Source: Branchiostoma floridae
Lineage: Eukaryota > Chordata > Leptocardii > Amphioxiformes > Branchiostomatidae
Assembly (NCBI RefSeq): GCF_000003815.2
Contig: NC_049985.1
Location: 4,928,234-4,992,233, forward strand
Direction: 5' to 3'
Length of the DNA stretch: 64,000 nt
Shown: positions 26,380 to 40,300 of the stretch, piece by piece
Position numbering within the stretch: position 1 is the first letter of the stretch
Layout of the letters: every line of letters starts with the position of its first letter
Notes under the pieces: generated by a model
The model's input: the letters and a program-made list of their open reading frames with translations, nothing else
Told to the model about the DNA's origin: nothing
Database searches by the model: none
Made by a program: the position numbers and the translations under genes

Positions 26380-26640
26380 ATGATTGTCTACGTCACCGCC
26401 ATGCATCATTTACCCCCAGCTGATTGGGAGATGTGATGGCCCCGCTGAAGCATTGCTATCTCCCCTAATGAACTCCCCTCCGGTAAGCCTTACAGTCCGT
26501 GCAGTCCCAATTAAGTAGCTTTGTGCGCGGAATTACGCGCCGAGAGAGGGAACGAGGATTCTGGTCACGGTTGCGTACGCTGCGCTCGGTACTAAGTGCG
26601 ATTTCTCATCAGCGTAAAACAGCAGGGGATCGTGATATTG
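26380..26640. promoter_or_regulatory. candidate regulatory island
   Basis: A low-repeat, CpG-containing block about 1.6 kb upstream of the first gene's start, containing TAATGA, CAATTAAG and several CGCG-containing words. It differs in composition from the surrounding AT-rich DNA. Function is inferred from composition and position only. Confidence 0.25.
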
Positions 26641-27640
26641 TGTAATTTGATGTGATATGACAGATGATGTTTTCTGGCGTTCAAGTTGACATATTCCTTA
26701 ATGTAAATGTACAGGTTCATGAACATCACAGGGCCATTAAAGGTACATAAGCATTATACTGCCATGGTAATGAATGTTTATTATAGGTTGTAATAACACG
26801 TAGTAAACAAAATTGATACACCCCTCTGTCATTTGCTGTATTACATGTATATTTGCCTTTAAGTCCTCATAATTTAATTTCACAGTATCGAGAAAAATGC
26901 AGTGGTTTGTGATGGTTTTTAGTTTGCAGCTGAAACAATGGCCTGAAAGTTCCCCTGCGTTGGTAAATGACATTATGGTCGTTATAGTACTTATACAGTC
27001 ACTTGCTGTGCAGTGTAAAACATCTATCAGCGTGCAAGTGAACGAAATATGATTTTTAGAAGGAAAGCTTGATTAAAACTGCATGGCAAGAGATATGGTT
27101 TGAATTAGTTTTTTGTTGCAACATGATGCGTTAAAACATTATACTGTTTTTTTTTTTTCATTGGCATTGACCTTTTTTGTTGAAAGTTAAAGGTCTCCCC
27201 ACCGTCTCCCCCCTTAAAATAAACTCAGTGGTATATTCCTTATGTTTAACAACATTTGAGTGTTGAAACATTATAACATGTGCCTGGAACAACCCACCCC
27301 GATCTTGATGGATAGCCCTTCCCTTGATGTGAATAAAGCTGGGTCCTTTGAGTGTACACGGCGGATAATCTGATTTTCAACTGGGCATTAATTTTGGATG
27401 TGCTACACACGCCAGCCAGGCCAGTTTTACGTCCCCCCAAACGAACGGCACGGCTCACGTTGTTATCTCTTGCCAACACCTGGAATCTGAACCACTCGGT
27501 GGTGAATTTGTGTGGCACGTTACGCGGCACGATCCTAATTGAAGATGCGAGGGTGCGTGAGTTGTCACACTTGCACCTCGTTCATTGCCCCTCCAGAGGG
27601 TGTAATTTGCAGTGGAAGATGATAGCGATATTCCGCAAAT

Positions 27641-28171
27641 GGAGATCGATGATTTATGGCGATGTTTTGGACTCCGCGGGGCTGTTAACCGAGACGGACC
27701 GTCTTCTGTTGTCTTCCCTTACAGAACCTGATTGATGAGATGTTCTTGTAGTCGTTAGCTGGTAGGGTTTAGATTGTTGTTTTTTTTTGCTGCAATATGC
27801 GATGTTTTGGACTCTGGGTGGAGTGATAACCGAGACGAACTGTCTTCTAGTCTTCTCTTACAGAACTTGGTAGAATTTAGAGAGTTTTTTTGCTGCAATA
27901 TGTAATGTTTTTCATCCCTTACAGGGCTGTTAACTGAGAAGAACCATCTTGTCTTCCCTTACTGAACTCGCATGATGAGAAGTTCCCGTAGTTGTTAGCT
28001 GGTAGAGTTTAGAGAATAATGTTTTGCTGCAATATGCGATATTTTGGACTCCTTGTGGCTGTTTTTAACTGACACAAACTGTCCTCTCTTGTCTTCCCTT
28101 ACAGAACCTGCATGATGAGAAGTTCCCGTAGTCATTAGCCAGTAGAGTTTGAAGAGTTTTGTTGCTGCAAT
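27641..28171 (+). repeat. degenerate ~138-bp tandem array forming the leader of the RING gene
   Basis: Four diverged units repeat 'gatgttttggactc', 'cttcccttacagaacct', 'gtagtcgttagctggtag' and 'tgctgcaatatg'. The last word holds the start codon of the RING gene at 28,172. The equivalent ATGs in earlier units are at 27,797, 27,900 and 28,034, and those I followed (27,797 and 28,034) open frames of only about a dozen codons or fewer. Units also contain an acceptor-like 'cccttacag' (last one ending at 28,104), so the array may repeat a 3' splice site plus untranslated leader exon. Whether transcription starts here is not visible. Confidence 0.7.
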
Positions 28172-28313
28172 ATGCTGTCGCTGGAGAGCACGCTGGATGT
28201 GAGGAGTATCGACGAGCCCAGGGGACACTGCTGCGCCATCTGCTACCACCCCTTCTCGCGAGATGGGCTCTTCGTACCCAGGAATCTGAGCTGTGGACAT
28301 TCCTACTGCACAG
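28172..28313 (+). CDS. RING gene exon 1 (N-terminal half of RING)
   Basis: Encodes residues 1-47 plus one base. It contains the first RING ligand pair (C-A-I-C) and the C-G-H-S-Y-C core. The donor is cag|gtaaag. GC content is clearly higher than in the flanking repeats, as expected for coding DNA. Confidence 0.85.
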
Positions 28314-31300
28314 GTAAAGATTATGAATGAATGAATGTAGACCTTTATTGTGCATTATGTATACCCACTGGGTTAGGTACAGGTTGCAACAAAATGATAG
28401 TTGACAGATACATAATTACAGTTGTAGTCGTGTAAAAAGAGTCTCTTTATTCCCAGACAACATGTTACTGTTTAACGTAACTCTGTTTTTCCCGAATGCC
28501 TAGTGAAGCTGGTGAACCATGGACAGAGGGGGCACATGTTACTGTTGTATAACGATGTTCTGTTCCTACAGAATGCCTAGTGAAGCTGGTGAACCATGGA
28601 CAGAGGGGGCACATGTTACTGTTGTATAATGATGTTCTGTTCCTACAGAATGCCTAGTGAAGCTGGTGAACCATGGACAGAGGGGGCACATGTTACTGTT
28701 GTATAACGATGTTCTATCTTTACAGAATGCCTAGTGAAGCTGGTGAACCATGGACAGAGGGGACACATGTTTCTGTTGTATAATGATGTTCTGTTCCTAC
28801 AGAATGCCTAGTGAAGCTGGTGAACCATGGACAGAGGGGGCACATGTTACTGTTGTATAATGATGTTCTATCTTTACAGAATGCCTAGTGAAGCTGGTGA
28901 ACCATGGACAGAGGGGGCACATGTTACTGTTGTATAACGTAGCTATGACTTTACAGAATGCCTAGTGTGTTACTGTAGTATAACATAGCTATGTTTCTAC
29001 AGAATGCCTAGTTAAGCTGGTGAACCATGGACAGAGGGGGCACATCTGCTGCCCCACCTGTAAAACCACCACCAAGATCCCGGGACTGTCCAACGACGCC
29101 ACCAGACTACCCAAGAACTTTGGTGTCTTGGAGATCCTGGCAGGGGAGGAGGACAAGTATGGTCGGACGTTGGGGATTCAGCCAGTAAGTACTTATGGCA
29201 AATAGTAGTGGAAAACCTCAAGCTGTACACACTAGGGGTGATTACCAGTACAAAACGTTTTTTTTTTGTTGGACCGGTCTTGAAAAAATGGACCTGAAAA
29301 AATTCAGTAAATCATTGTTCTGAGTATTGCCCATTCACAATTTTTTTTAAGATAAAAAAGATGCCCATTCACAAATGATTAGGTCCAGGTTCAGGTACCC
29401 ACCCCTAGTACACACCCTCACCACATCTCTTTTGTCACAGCACCAGTCTGACGAAACTAGTCTGCTGGTGGGCTTGAAAAACTGCCAGAAAGTTTTTAGT
29501 ATATAACTAATCGAAGTTAATGACATTGATTGCTGTTGGTGATTGCTGAAGTGCTATTTTGCTGATTGTACTGGCCTTTGTGCAATCAGGCATCGCTGTA
29601 TTATTTAGCTGTAGAAGCAATTAAGATCTATTGATTCTTGGAAATATATGTATTGCAACCAATGTAAGCAGCATTGCTATAGTATCAAATTAATGATTTT
29701 GTATGGGTTTGCAATGCAAAAAATATTGTAATAGCCTAGAAAGAGCTGAAATGCAAAGTCTTTCTCCTCTTTTCTCTCTCTTCTTTTAAAGAACAATATA
29801 CCAAAATTGTTGAGTCAATGCTCATTTTGCCAACAGCATGCAACTTCTATTCATGCTTGTTGATGTATGTAAAAATGCAATAGCAAGATATTAATTGCAA
29901 TATGGATTATTGCATTATTCTGTTAATTGCAATGAATTACGAAATCCCAAACAGTTTCCCATTTTCTCCATATTGTTAGCGAAATCTCATATTTGCACAA
30001 TACATCGTTGCCACCTCTGGTTAGATGCCAAACCTGGCAAGATGCAACAAAATTTGTCAAGCTGCATTGAAAAATTACTTAATCTGAATTTTCCCCACTC
30101 AGTCATCCCTTTTGAAGTTCAAGTTCACTGTAGCAGACAAACTTTTCAAGGCATTTTACATCAGAATTCAAATCGGATCGAATGTTTTGAGAACACAAGT
30201 GCACGCTAGTTGACCTTGCCCGTCGCCGCATAGAAGTGAAAAATCAATTTCTCGCGTAGATAATCCGATTGCAAAGCGCACATGAAGTATGACAGCTCCA
30301 AGCATCATCTGGGTCACGTCTTTGAACCTGTTATGAAGACAAATTTACACATTAAACGATGAAGTTGACGTCAGCAGTTGCTGTATCATTTGAAGTGTGC
30401 AGGAGAAACGTGCCTTTAGCAGAGCAAGCGAAGTGAATCTGCATTATTCGTTCCAAACGAGATCGATATTTCTCCCGCTGGATAACAGAAAGTGTCCTCT
30501 GTGTATCGTCAGAAGCTTTTGAAGTACGAACCACTCAGAAGGCTGGTGCTCGGGGGCCTATTTGTGCTCCCTGGCTTGGAAAATGGTGTTTATGACTTGA
30601 CAAGGAGGCACTATCATCACTGTATGGCCAGAGCATAATGGATTCATTTGAACTATACATGGCCTTGAAGTCAGGACTTTATCTAGAAGGGAGAGGAAAT
30701 TTGCCCAAAGCAACATCGTAAAAGCAGGGTGGGCTATAGTCCTGCAAGTCCAGTCAACTGCCGCTTGTTATGAATGATTTATAGTTTGTCCAACGTGTAC
30801 TGTAAATGCATTTAAGTTCGGGGGGATTTACTTTCGCGGTAGCGGGAAAATGGAGTTTTTCCTGTGGTTCAAGTTCCCGGTAGCACCATAGTCTGTAGTC
30901 ACATACTAGTATTATGGAAAAATGTTTGCGATGGTTTTAAGTTAGTTTGCTGTAAAGTGGTCACCGCAAAAAAGCGCGAACATAAAACCACCGCGAACAT
31001 TTCTGCATTTACAGTATTATACATTTTCCTTATAGTCTCTTTCAGATAGCTTGGGGAGTTAAATTATAGGCCATCTCTTCAGACTGCTTGCGTTTGTACA
31101 TGGACAGTATTCCCCTAATGCTAATGCGTTGTGCATGTAGTCTGTTATTAGCCCTCATTACTTGCAGTTGAGTTGCACTGAGTGCGTGTCTCGCAAAGTG
31201 GTAAAAATGCATGAATTCTCTGAGCCAAGGGCAGCAACTTGCCCTGCACAAGGTTGTTTTAAACATCTGAGCATCAGTTGTGCATGGAATATCTAGAGAC

Positions 31301-34300
31301 TGAGAGAAAATTGGAGCTTCGGTGATTTTGAGATGCAAAACAAGAACAGAATTTTTAGCGTGTACCAGGTGTGTCTGACTCATTTATTTATTTTTGCTTT
31401 AGCTTAAAATTCCATCTGAGAGGAGGTCCCTAACCAAAGCTAGGTACTCATTTTCAAATGAATTTAGTCCAGTGAGGAAATGCTGTAAATGCCTTAAAGT
31501 TTGTGGGGATTTAATTTCGCGGTAGCGGGAAAAGGGACTTTTCGCTGTAGTTTCTTACTGCCATGGAAAAATGTTTTAAGTTCGCGGTGAAGCGGCCACC
31601 ACGAAAACCGCAAACATCAAACCACCGCAAAAGTTTCTGCATTTACAGTAGATGTACTGAAGGGCATAACACTTGGGCCTGCCAGGTATAGAATCAAATA
31701 CCTTCAGATTCTAAGTCAGCACTTAAAGATCACCTTGCCACAGTTCTGCATGGGCCCCAGTAGCCTGCAGCAGTAGGGAAGGAGTGTGCTGCTTCCTGCT
31801 GGGGAGATTAGTCTGTCAGACTGATAACCTCCATGAAAAATTGAGGTATAATTTTTGGAATGTCTGTCTGTGTGTCTGTTTGTGTGTCCGGACATTTGTG
31901 GTCACCACAGCTCTAGAACCTCTGGATGGATTGTAGTGATATTTGGTATTCGGGTAGGAGTTGGAATGATGAAGATCAAGGTCGATTTTGGGCCAGCTGG
32001 TATGTGACCTTGGTACTGCAGCAGAACTTCCATTTTTTGGTATCTTTTGATATGCTATGGTCTTGACTTTTTGGTGGCAGATAGCTTGTGATGTAAGGCA
32101 GAAGAATTTTCACTTGACTTAAGTCTAGTGAGGAAGAAGATGTACCGAAGGCCACAACAAGGGGGCCTGCAAGGGACTGAACCCAGAACCTTCTGATTCT
32201 AGGTCAACAACCCTTTCGTGACCATTTAAAAACCACCTTGGCTTGCCACCATTCTGCATGGGCCCCAGTAGCCTACAGCAGTAGGGAAGGAGTGTGTTGC
32301 TTCCTGCTGCGGGGATCAGTCTGTCAGACTGATTCAGGGATAGATTTTTCATCAGTCATGCAGTCATGGGCCTGAACATGTTCTGGGGTAGACCAAGACT
32401 AATCAATGGGCAACTGTGCAAACTGTTGTGGTGGGTCTTTGGGGAAATAGCAGTATTTAGCAGGGCCTGTATTTAGCATAGGATTTGGTTTGCTTGGGCT
32501 GTCTGTAAAGCAACTCTGTATTCTGTAGGAGAGGCCTTGGCTGCCTGTTGTACTGTATAGTCGAGCTCAGATGATGGAAAACCGGCTGAAAGTACTACTT
32601 CTTCATTCATGTCATTGAAAGCATACTTTGTGCTCTATATTTTGCTGCAGGCACCTGTCAGTTGCATTTCTTTCGACAGAGATCCTGATGGAAGTCAGTT
32701 AATTTTTCTCTGCAATGTAGTCGTAGATCTTGGCTTACAAGGCAGTCGGAACTCTTGAACTTCAATTCATGTCGCTTTTGATCAATGGGTTGACTTGTTT
32801 AGGATTTATAAATGTCAGACCATCCTGGTATCCTGGTTAAAGTCTCTGTCCAGTGCAATCTTTCCCCGGTAGAGTCAGCAATTTTGCCAGATTTTGGTCT
32901 CCACCCTGACATATGCATTGTAATATCTTAAGAACATATCTTCTTCTCTCCTTCCAGTGTCTTGCCTGTGACGAGCACGAGAATGAGCCGAAGAAAGTGT
33001 ACTGCCTGTCGGACCAGGAGATCATCTGTATCTACTGCCAGGTGTACGGAAAACACAAGGGGCACGACTGCGCCCTGGTCAAGGACGTGGCAGCGAAGGA
33101 GAGACAGGTAAGGAGCTATTTAAGGTGTAAGGGGTATCTCACTAGACATGTGGTACATTGGTGGCATCCCTGCATTCAGATTTGTGCTGAACCCTTCACT
33201 TCATAATGGGCGTATTATGCAAAACTTACAAGTATGACTGAAAAGACAACAGAACACACAAAGCCCCAAAAGACTAGTTTTCATCGATGCAATACGTTGA
33301 GCAGCAACGCCACCAAGGTACCATTTAGCACCAAATGTGTACTGGTTATGGGGTTAGGCAGCTAAGGGAAAAGATTACTGAAAAAGGTACTTCTTGGTGC
33401 AATCTTCGAGGCATTACTTTTCAGGCTAGCATGGAGTCAGTACAAGAGGACCTACATTGGGGGCTCCCAGCAATGTGCTATACTAAATTCAGTAGGACAT
33501 ACTATAAATTGTTAATTTCAGAAATTGAATCATGCAAAGTGTGGCCATCTCACTAGATATTAAACCAAAATAGCTAGCTAGCACCTCAAGGAAAAGGGGC
33601 ATAATCAGGCCCCCATACAATGTAGGCAATAGAATAACACTCATTCCCCCCTCTCTCCATGTCTTGAACTTTTGTGCCTCTTCTGACCACAGATAAAACA
33701 TTATTGTAACCTTATCTTCCATCATCGGTGACCTAGTCTGTGAATTCAGACTCAATCCATCACCTTACAGCCACAAACTGACATTAATGATGTAATGTGA
33801 CAACCATCTATAGCCTCCAAACTTTTAAAAGTATTTTGCTGCTACTTTAAGAATCTGGTGTCTTAAATCTTAAGGAATCTGTTTAATGGAAATCTTACAA
33901 ACAAATTTCTTAATCTTCTCGCTACTGTCTTACATTGTAACCAATAAAATGGAATAGAATTGGGTGCCAAACGGCTAAAGAAAATTCAACGTTCTATAAG
34001 TCATTGTGCAGATGTTGTCACGTTGGCGCACCAAAGCCGTTACATGTCATTTAGACACATTAGCCATAGAGGCTCATTGGGCATCACTCCATTGTCAGGG
34101 AAGTCTGTGTAAAGTGCCATTCCCAAGAGCACAAAGTCAGGGTATGGAGGCCTCTTAATGCCACTTGCCCAACGCTCACTGCCATAGTTGTGCCACACCA
34201 ACGGCTTCTTCGTCGTGCTAAAGGTTAAGATCAAAGATATCACAATCTTTCTTCTAGTCTTGAAGCTGAAGCCAAGAAGTGTCATTGACCCAGAGGTTGG

Positions 34301-37300
34301 AGACTAGGTCTATCTATCAAAACCACTGCCATGGTTACTGAGATGCTATCATACCTACTAAATGAGTTACAGTAATTTGTCCTGGCCCAGATTGTATTAC
34401 TCGTGTGTCTGAAGTCGCAAAATTGCTATAAATCAAGTGTCAGAGACTGGTAGTTGGTACCATCATGATGATTACAAAAGATGCCACCGCCATCAGATTC
34501 TGACTGATTTTTTGTAAATCTCTGAATGTTTGCTGTGATTTCAATGTTTGCAGATTTTGCAATGCCTGCCCAAAACCATGGCACTGGGAATGGTGTGTCT
34601 TTTACTACTACAGTATTCTTTTGGCCAGGAAGTTTGGCCTCAAACCTTTCCACTCCAACTGCAAAATTAATTAAACCCCCACGAAAATAACTTTCCAATA
34701 CCAGGAGTTTTTTTATGGGTCAAGTCTAGAGGCAAGTTGGTTCGCAGCCAACATTTTTGCTGACCACCTGTTCAACAGTTCGCACTGAAACAAATCTATA
34801 TGTCTAACACTAGTAACAGCAGAGACTATGAGTATGATGAACAACCCTTTACCACAGTCTTCTACCTGGAGATCAGAATTCCGGGGACGGACTTCAATAT
34901 CAGATACCTTCTTGATGAAATGCCCAAAAGCCAGCGTAATAATGTCTGTGGTGCAAATCCGTCTGAATGCCCATCCTAAGCCCTACTTGATCAGAAAGGG
35001 GATAATCAATAGAGCAGAATTAAGAAGCATGCCGGCATCGAATGAATTTCCAGGCGACGCCGTCAGACCGTGACATGCAGTGAGCTCTTTACAAACTGTT
35101 TGGCTGCAGGTGACGGAATTTCTGATATCGTGACATAAAAGGTGACAAAAAGTATGGCACCACTATGGATTTTTTTGCCCTCTTCATTTGACATGGTCTG
35201 ACGGGGGTACACCGTACCAGTCAGTAGTATTGAATGGACTTGCAGATTAATTTTCCAAGCCCATGGGGACTGAGTATTGCAAGGTGGTTAGAAACGAAGC
35301 ATGAAAAATCATGCACCAAAACCCACCTCCTGTTGTGTACTAGCCTGGTAGCCAGCCATATTTCTATAGCTCCTGAGTCGTTCCTCTCCGCAAATACGGA
35401 GAGAAGTTCTCCGCAAATACGAAGAGAAGTTCTCCGCAAATACGGAGAGAAGTTCTCCGCACATACGGAGAGAAGTTCTCCGCACATACGGAGAGAAGTT
35501 CTCTGCACATACGGAGAGAAGTTCTCCGCACGTACGGAGAGAAGTCAGACTCAGGAGCTATAATATGGCTATATACCAGGCTACTTGTGCACAGGTTATT
35601 TCTCCTTGCATAGTTCTTGTTTGTGATTACATTTTCAGGAGAAGTCCAAGGGAAAAATGTAAAACTAGTTTAACCACTTTCTGCCAGTCTGCCAAGAAAA
35701 CCATCTTGACCTCTACATTGACCCTTACATCCTGCCAGTCTCCAGCTACACTATCCCACCTCATATTTTCTCACTTAACTACCAAATAACTAGTAGATGT
35801 ACACTACATCCAGATCTAGACACACTCAACTCAAACAAAACCTCTGTACACAGTAGGCAAAAAGAAATGCCAGGAATAGGGAAAAGAAAAGATTGATCTC
35901 ACTCCTATTTTTGGTGGAAAAAGTACAAAAACATATGGTTCAGGTAAAGTCATTGTATCACAATATGATATAACATTATGATTTATTGAAGGAGAACTCC
36001 AAGGCCTGAAGTAATCACACACCAGCTGTGTTATAGGAGGAAGTTGTCCCCCAGAGACAATAATACTTCCTTTTCATCTTTTTCCAATATCTTGATATTG
36101 AAATATGACGGATTTGTGAGCACCCTCCCATACCGTGGCCTTTGACTGAAAGTTGATGCCTCCAATCCATGTATTGGATGGATGTCTTCTCATTGTTTAA
36201 TTGAAAGATGCATAGATAGATGTCCTGTTCCCCTCCTCCGTGTATAATCCATACCTTTGCTGATACATCACCAGGGCCCAGGGTTATATTGTGGCGTGAT
36301 ACATTGCACCCCTCCAGCCTCCAGCTTTGGTATGACCCTCTGTGATGACAAAGCAAGACCATCATGGGGACGTATCAGGACACAAATCATTCTTGTCTGG
36401 TGAAATGATGATTTCAACTTGATTCTGATGTAGTAATGAGAAAAAAAAACTATTATTAGTTTTTTGTCATTCCATCCAGACAACTCAGTTGACTTAATTT
36501 CTGGTCAATGTTCTTTTTTGTCCAGTCACAAGTATGCAAATGAGCAAAAAGGCAAGTAACATTTGCATATTTATGACTTAATGGATGTGATTGTACGTGT
36601 AATCCAATATTGTCAACAGCGAAAAAAGAGAGTTGCATCTGTCAGTGCTTTACATAAAAACAGTGGTTACATAAAACTCAAAATGTCACGCAAATATCTC
36701 TTCAATCACGCAATGTACATTTCTTGTCTAGGTCCGTCATCAGTAGAAAAGTCCCATGTCCTCTAAATCCTCCATCCTGCTAAAGTTGGCTGATAGACAT
36801 TGCAAGTAAGCCTATCTCCCTTCTCACGTAGCATCATTTCCCTGGGCTACCTAAGGGTGCTTGAATCATAAAAATGAGATAGTGCTGTGGTCATTGTCCT
36901 CAACAGAAATCCACTCTGGCAAGTCTGAAAGCTAGGAAGTCAAGCTGAATTGGCTTTTCTCCCTTTTCACCCAGCATCATTTCCCCTTGCTGCCTACTTG
37001 CTTAATTCTTACCTAAGGGTGCTAAAATCTAGCAAATGATACAGTGCTATGGACATTGTCCTGAAATGAAATACACTCTGACAAGTCTGAAAGCTTGGAA
37101 ATCAAGCTGAATTGGCAAATGAGATTTTCTCCCTTTTCACCTGGCATCATTTCCCCTGGCTAGCTACTAAGGGTGCTTAAATCAAGCAAATGAGTTAGTG
37201 CTGTGGACATTGTCCTCAAAGGAAATCCACAAGTCTGAAAGCTTGGAAATCAAGCTGAACTGGCAAATTTTCACGTAGCTAACAACATTTCCCCGGCTAC

Positions 37301-40300
37301 CGTCTTGCTTAATGCTTACCTATGGGTGCTAAAATCAAGCAAGTGAGATAGTGCTGTGGACATTGTCCTCAAAGGAAATCCACAAGTCTGAAAGCTTGGA
37401 AATCAAGCTGAACTGGCAAATTTCCACCTAGCATCATTTCCCCTGGCTACCTACTTGCTTAATGCTTACCTCAGGGTGCTCAAATGATATACCCGGTAGT
37501 ACTTTGGACATTGTCCTCAAATTTAGAAAAAAAAATCCACTCTGACAAGTCTAAAAGCTCGGAAATCAAGTGCAGGCACTTCTGTGACTCAGGGAGCATG
37601 TTGATAAGGGTTGGCAATGATGGAGAGAGATTGGTTGGTAAAGTGACCTTGTGCGCCAAAGGTATAATATCCTTGGTGAGAAATTGCCTTGTGTGCTCAG
37701 CGTGATGGCAACTCTGTAAGTTAAAAGACCCGTCATGATGTGAGGCTTTGGCGGGCGGCAGAGGAAAGCAGTAGGTAGGGACCGATCAGTATAGAAGGAG
37801 GTAAGGGAGTCTGCGACAGTACTACTGTAACAGTAGTCAGGGTTCCACAAAATGTAGCTAGTGCATTCTAGCATAATGGTCCCTACACTATGATTTGTGA
37901 CCACCACGCTAAAATGAGGACCACTATGCTTATTCTTAACTAACATATTAGTACTTTGCTATCATCTGTAAAGTTGAACAATGTATAATCAATGCCTGAA
38001 CAATGAAAAATGATCATATGCCACTCAAAACCTAACTTTTTACTCTACATTGTCAAATTCTCACCGTGCAAGGGCCAAGACCCCCCTTCCACACCACCCT
38101 CCTGTTTGGTCGCTTCACTACCATGTCATTACCATCATGCTAAAATAAAATCCTGGCTAGAACCCTAGTAATTTTTGTTTGCATGTTTGTTTGTTTTGCA
38201 TAACTAGTGAATTACGTTTAGGCATCACAGACCAGTTTTGCTGTAGTTAGTATAATTTGTCTCCAGCTCCTAAACCAATTTGAGATCACCTTCCCTAAAG
38301 TCAAATTGACAACAGAATTTATGTACCTGTGTAAGTATTGCTTGTCCACAGAGAATTATTTTAGATTATAGATCCTTTCCAAGGACCACATTTTTGTGGG
38401 CACTTCTCAGTAGCCATATTGCATACTGAATCAATAAAAGAACTGCTAGCAAACAAAAAATTTCTGACAGCGAAATTAATCGTTGTAAGCTTACCTTCGA
38501 GAGATGCTATGGTAATACTCAGGCCTTTGATTGTCAAGTTCACTGAACACAAGTATTTTGCCAGAAGCAAAGAATACGTTTGACACGAACTTAATTAAAA
38601 TCAATAAACAGACCTGGAAGGGAGAAGGGAGTCTGACATGACAGCAGAGTTGCTACTTTTTTTATCAGAAATTACATTGAAGAGAGTTTTGAATCTTATC
38701 ATTATTAGAATATCCATTATGCAACCATAGAAAACTGCCGAAATCATCAAATTCATTTACAACTAGAGTTCCACGAACATGTACTATCGCCAAGTGATTT
38801 TGCCTTACTACGTTTACTTATCACTTGAACGTTTAAGTAATTGTCGCAATTACAAAATTTCTGTCATTTACCAATGAGTTTGTCCAGCCTTTGCTCATTT
38901 CAGACATGTTAAGAAGTCTCTTCTTACCCCAAAAAATATATAACAAACTGACAGATTTCAAGGCTTAAGAGAAAGGTTGGCTGGAGTCATCATGCGAAAC
39001 CTGATAAATCCACCTTGTAAAGGGCACCAGTTCCGAGTCAAAGAACATAAGCAGAACTGCTGCAAGGGAGAGATTGAAAAACAATGTTTGCCCACTGAGT
39101 AATTACACCCCCGGGCAAGGGCAAGTGAAGGCCATCAGTTTTAATACAGGGACTTGATTTCTATAATGGATGAGATATTGTCTGGATTACGGAAAATTGG
39201 AAAGGAAAATGGAATCAAAACTGTGTTCAATATGTGTAATGGACTGTGTCTATGATTTGTAAGGGCAATGGTGCAGTTAATAAAAGTTACATATGCCGGA
39301 AAGTACTTGAAACATGGAATGGCATTTTTTTCAAAATAACTTTGTTTATAAAGGTGTTCATGATGTGTATCATTTTTCTTTAAGGGTTGAATGAAAACCG
39401 TTTTTTTCAACCCTTCAAATAATTACTTAAAATGACCTGCCATTTGCTATTCTAAAACAAACATGACAAGAAACTGAACTATAAACGTGTTTCATGATGT
39501 GTATCATTTTTTGATTGAATAAAGATTGTTTTTTCAACCATTCTAATGTTGAATAAAAATGATTTGCAAACATGACAAGAAACGGAACTAGACTTGATGC
39601 ATCGCACGCATTACGAGTAAGCAGTGCACTATCTACCAAACAGGCTCCATTTCAAGTAATCCACATCATAATGTAGTCTTCCCCCGTGTGAAGTCCACGG
39701 TAGATACGCGTCGGGATGAACGAGCGAGCTGCGCTCAGGGATCTGGACACAATTTTGCCCCGAGGGGGCCGTAATCCCGTAATGGCAAGTAGCCCACAGG
39801 AGTGCATCTTCCTGGATTATGAATAAGATGGTTGTCTTCAATTATACTGTAAATTCGTTTATTTTCTCTGGAACTTTATTTGAATATCGTGGTAGCAGGA
39901 GAATGAAGACTCTAGAGCGTTATAAGTTTGCTTTGAAAAAGATGATGAAATACAATACATTGGAATATTCATGCATATTATTAGGTCAATCGTGAATTTG
40001 CGGTGGGGAGGTCACTACGAGGACCACAAAAATAAAACCACTGTGAACATCTCAAGATTCACAGTACCGGGGCACTTCCACTCTCTGGCAACACAGCCAG
40101 GCAAGGTTGGCAACCACGTTGACTTCCAATTCGCTGGGGATTTAGTGCCAATCCTGGGGCAAGTTTATGCAGTCCATTGGCAGGCAAGACGCTTGTGCCA
40201 AAGTGAAATGGAATATTGATCTCTCTAGCCTTGGGTCTGCCGTCCCTGACGTCACCTACACAATGTTATGTCCTTCTTCTTAAGTACAATTGTCTGAAAC

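Noticed and set aside
27246-27735. 127-codon plus-strand and 94-codon minus-strand frames upstream of the RING gene
   Set aside because: They overlap each other, have no domain, and run into the leader repeat array.
28494-28970. A CRISPR-like array (regular 77-bp spacing)
   Set aside because: The whole unit is repeated with no unique spacers, and it derives from the adjacent eukaryotic exon.
31042-31383. 113-codon minus-strand frame in intron 2
   Set aside because: No recognisable domain or exon signals; composition like the surrounding intron.
35221-35563. Long open frames on both strands (95 and 109 codons, Arg/Ser/Glu-rich)
   Set aside because: They are translations of a 23-bp satellite whose period leaves frames open on both strands; not genes.
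36015-36365. 116-codon minus-strand frame in intron 3
   Set aside because: No domain, no splice-phase partner, and AT-rich intronic composition.
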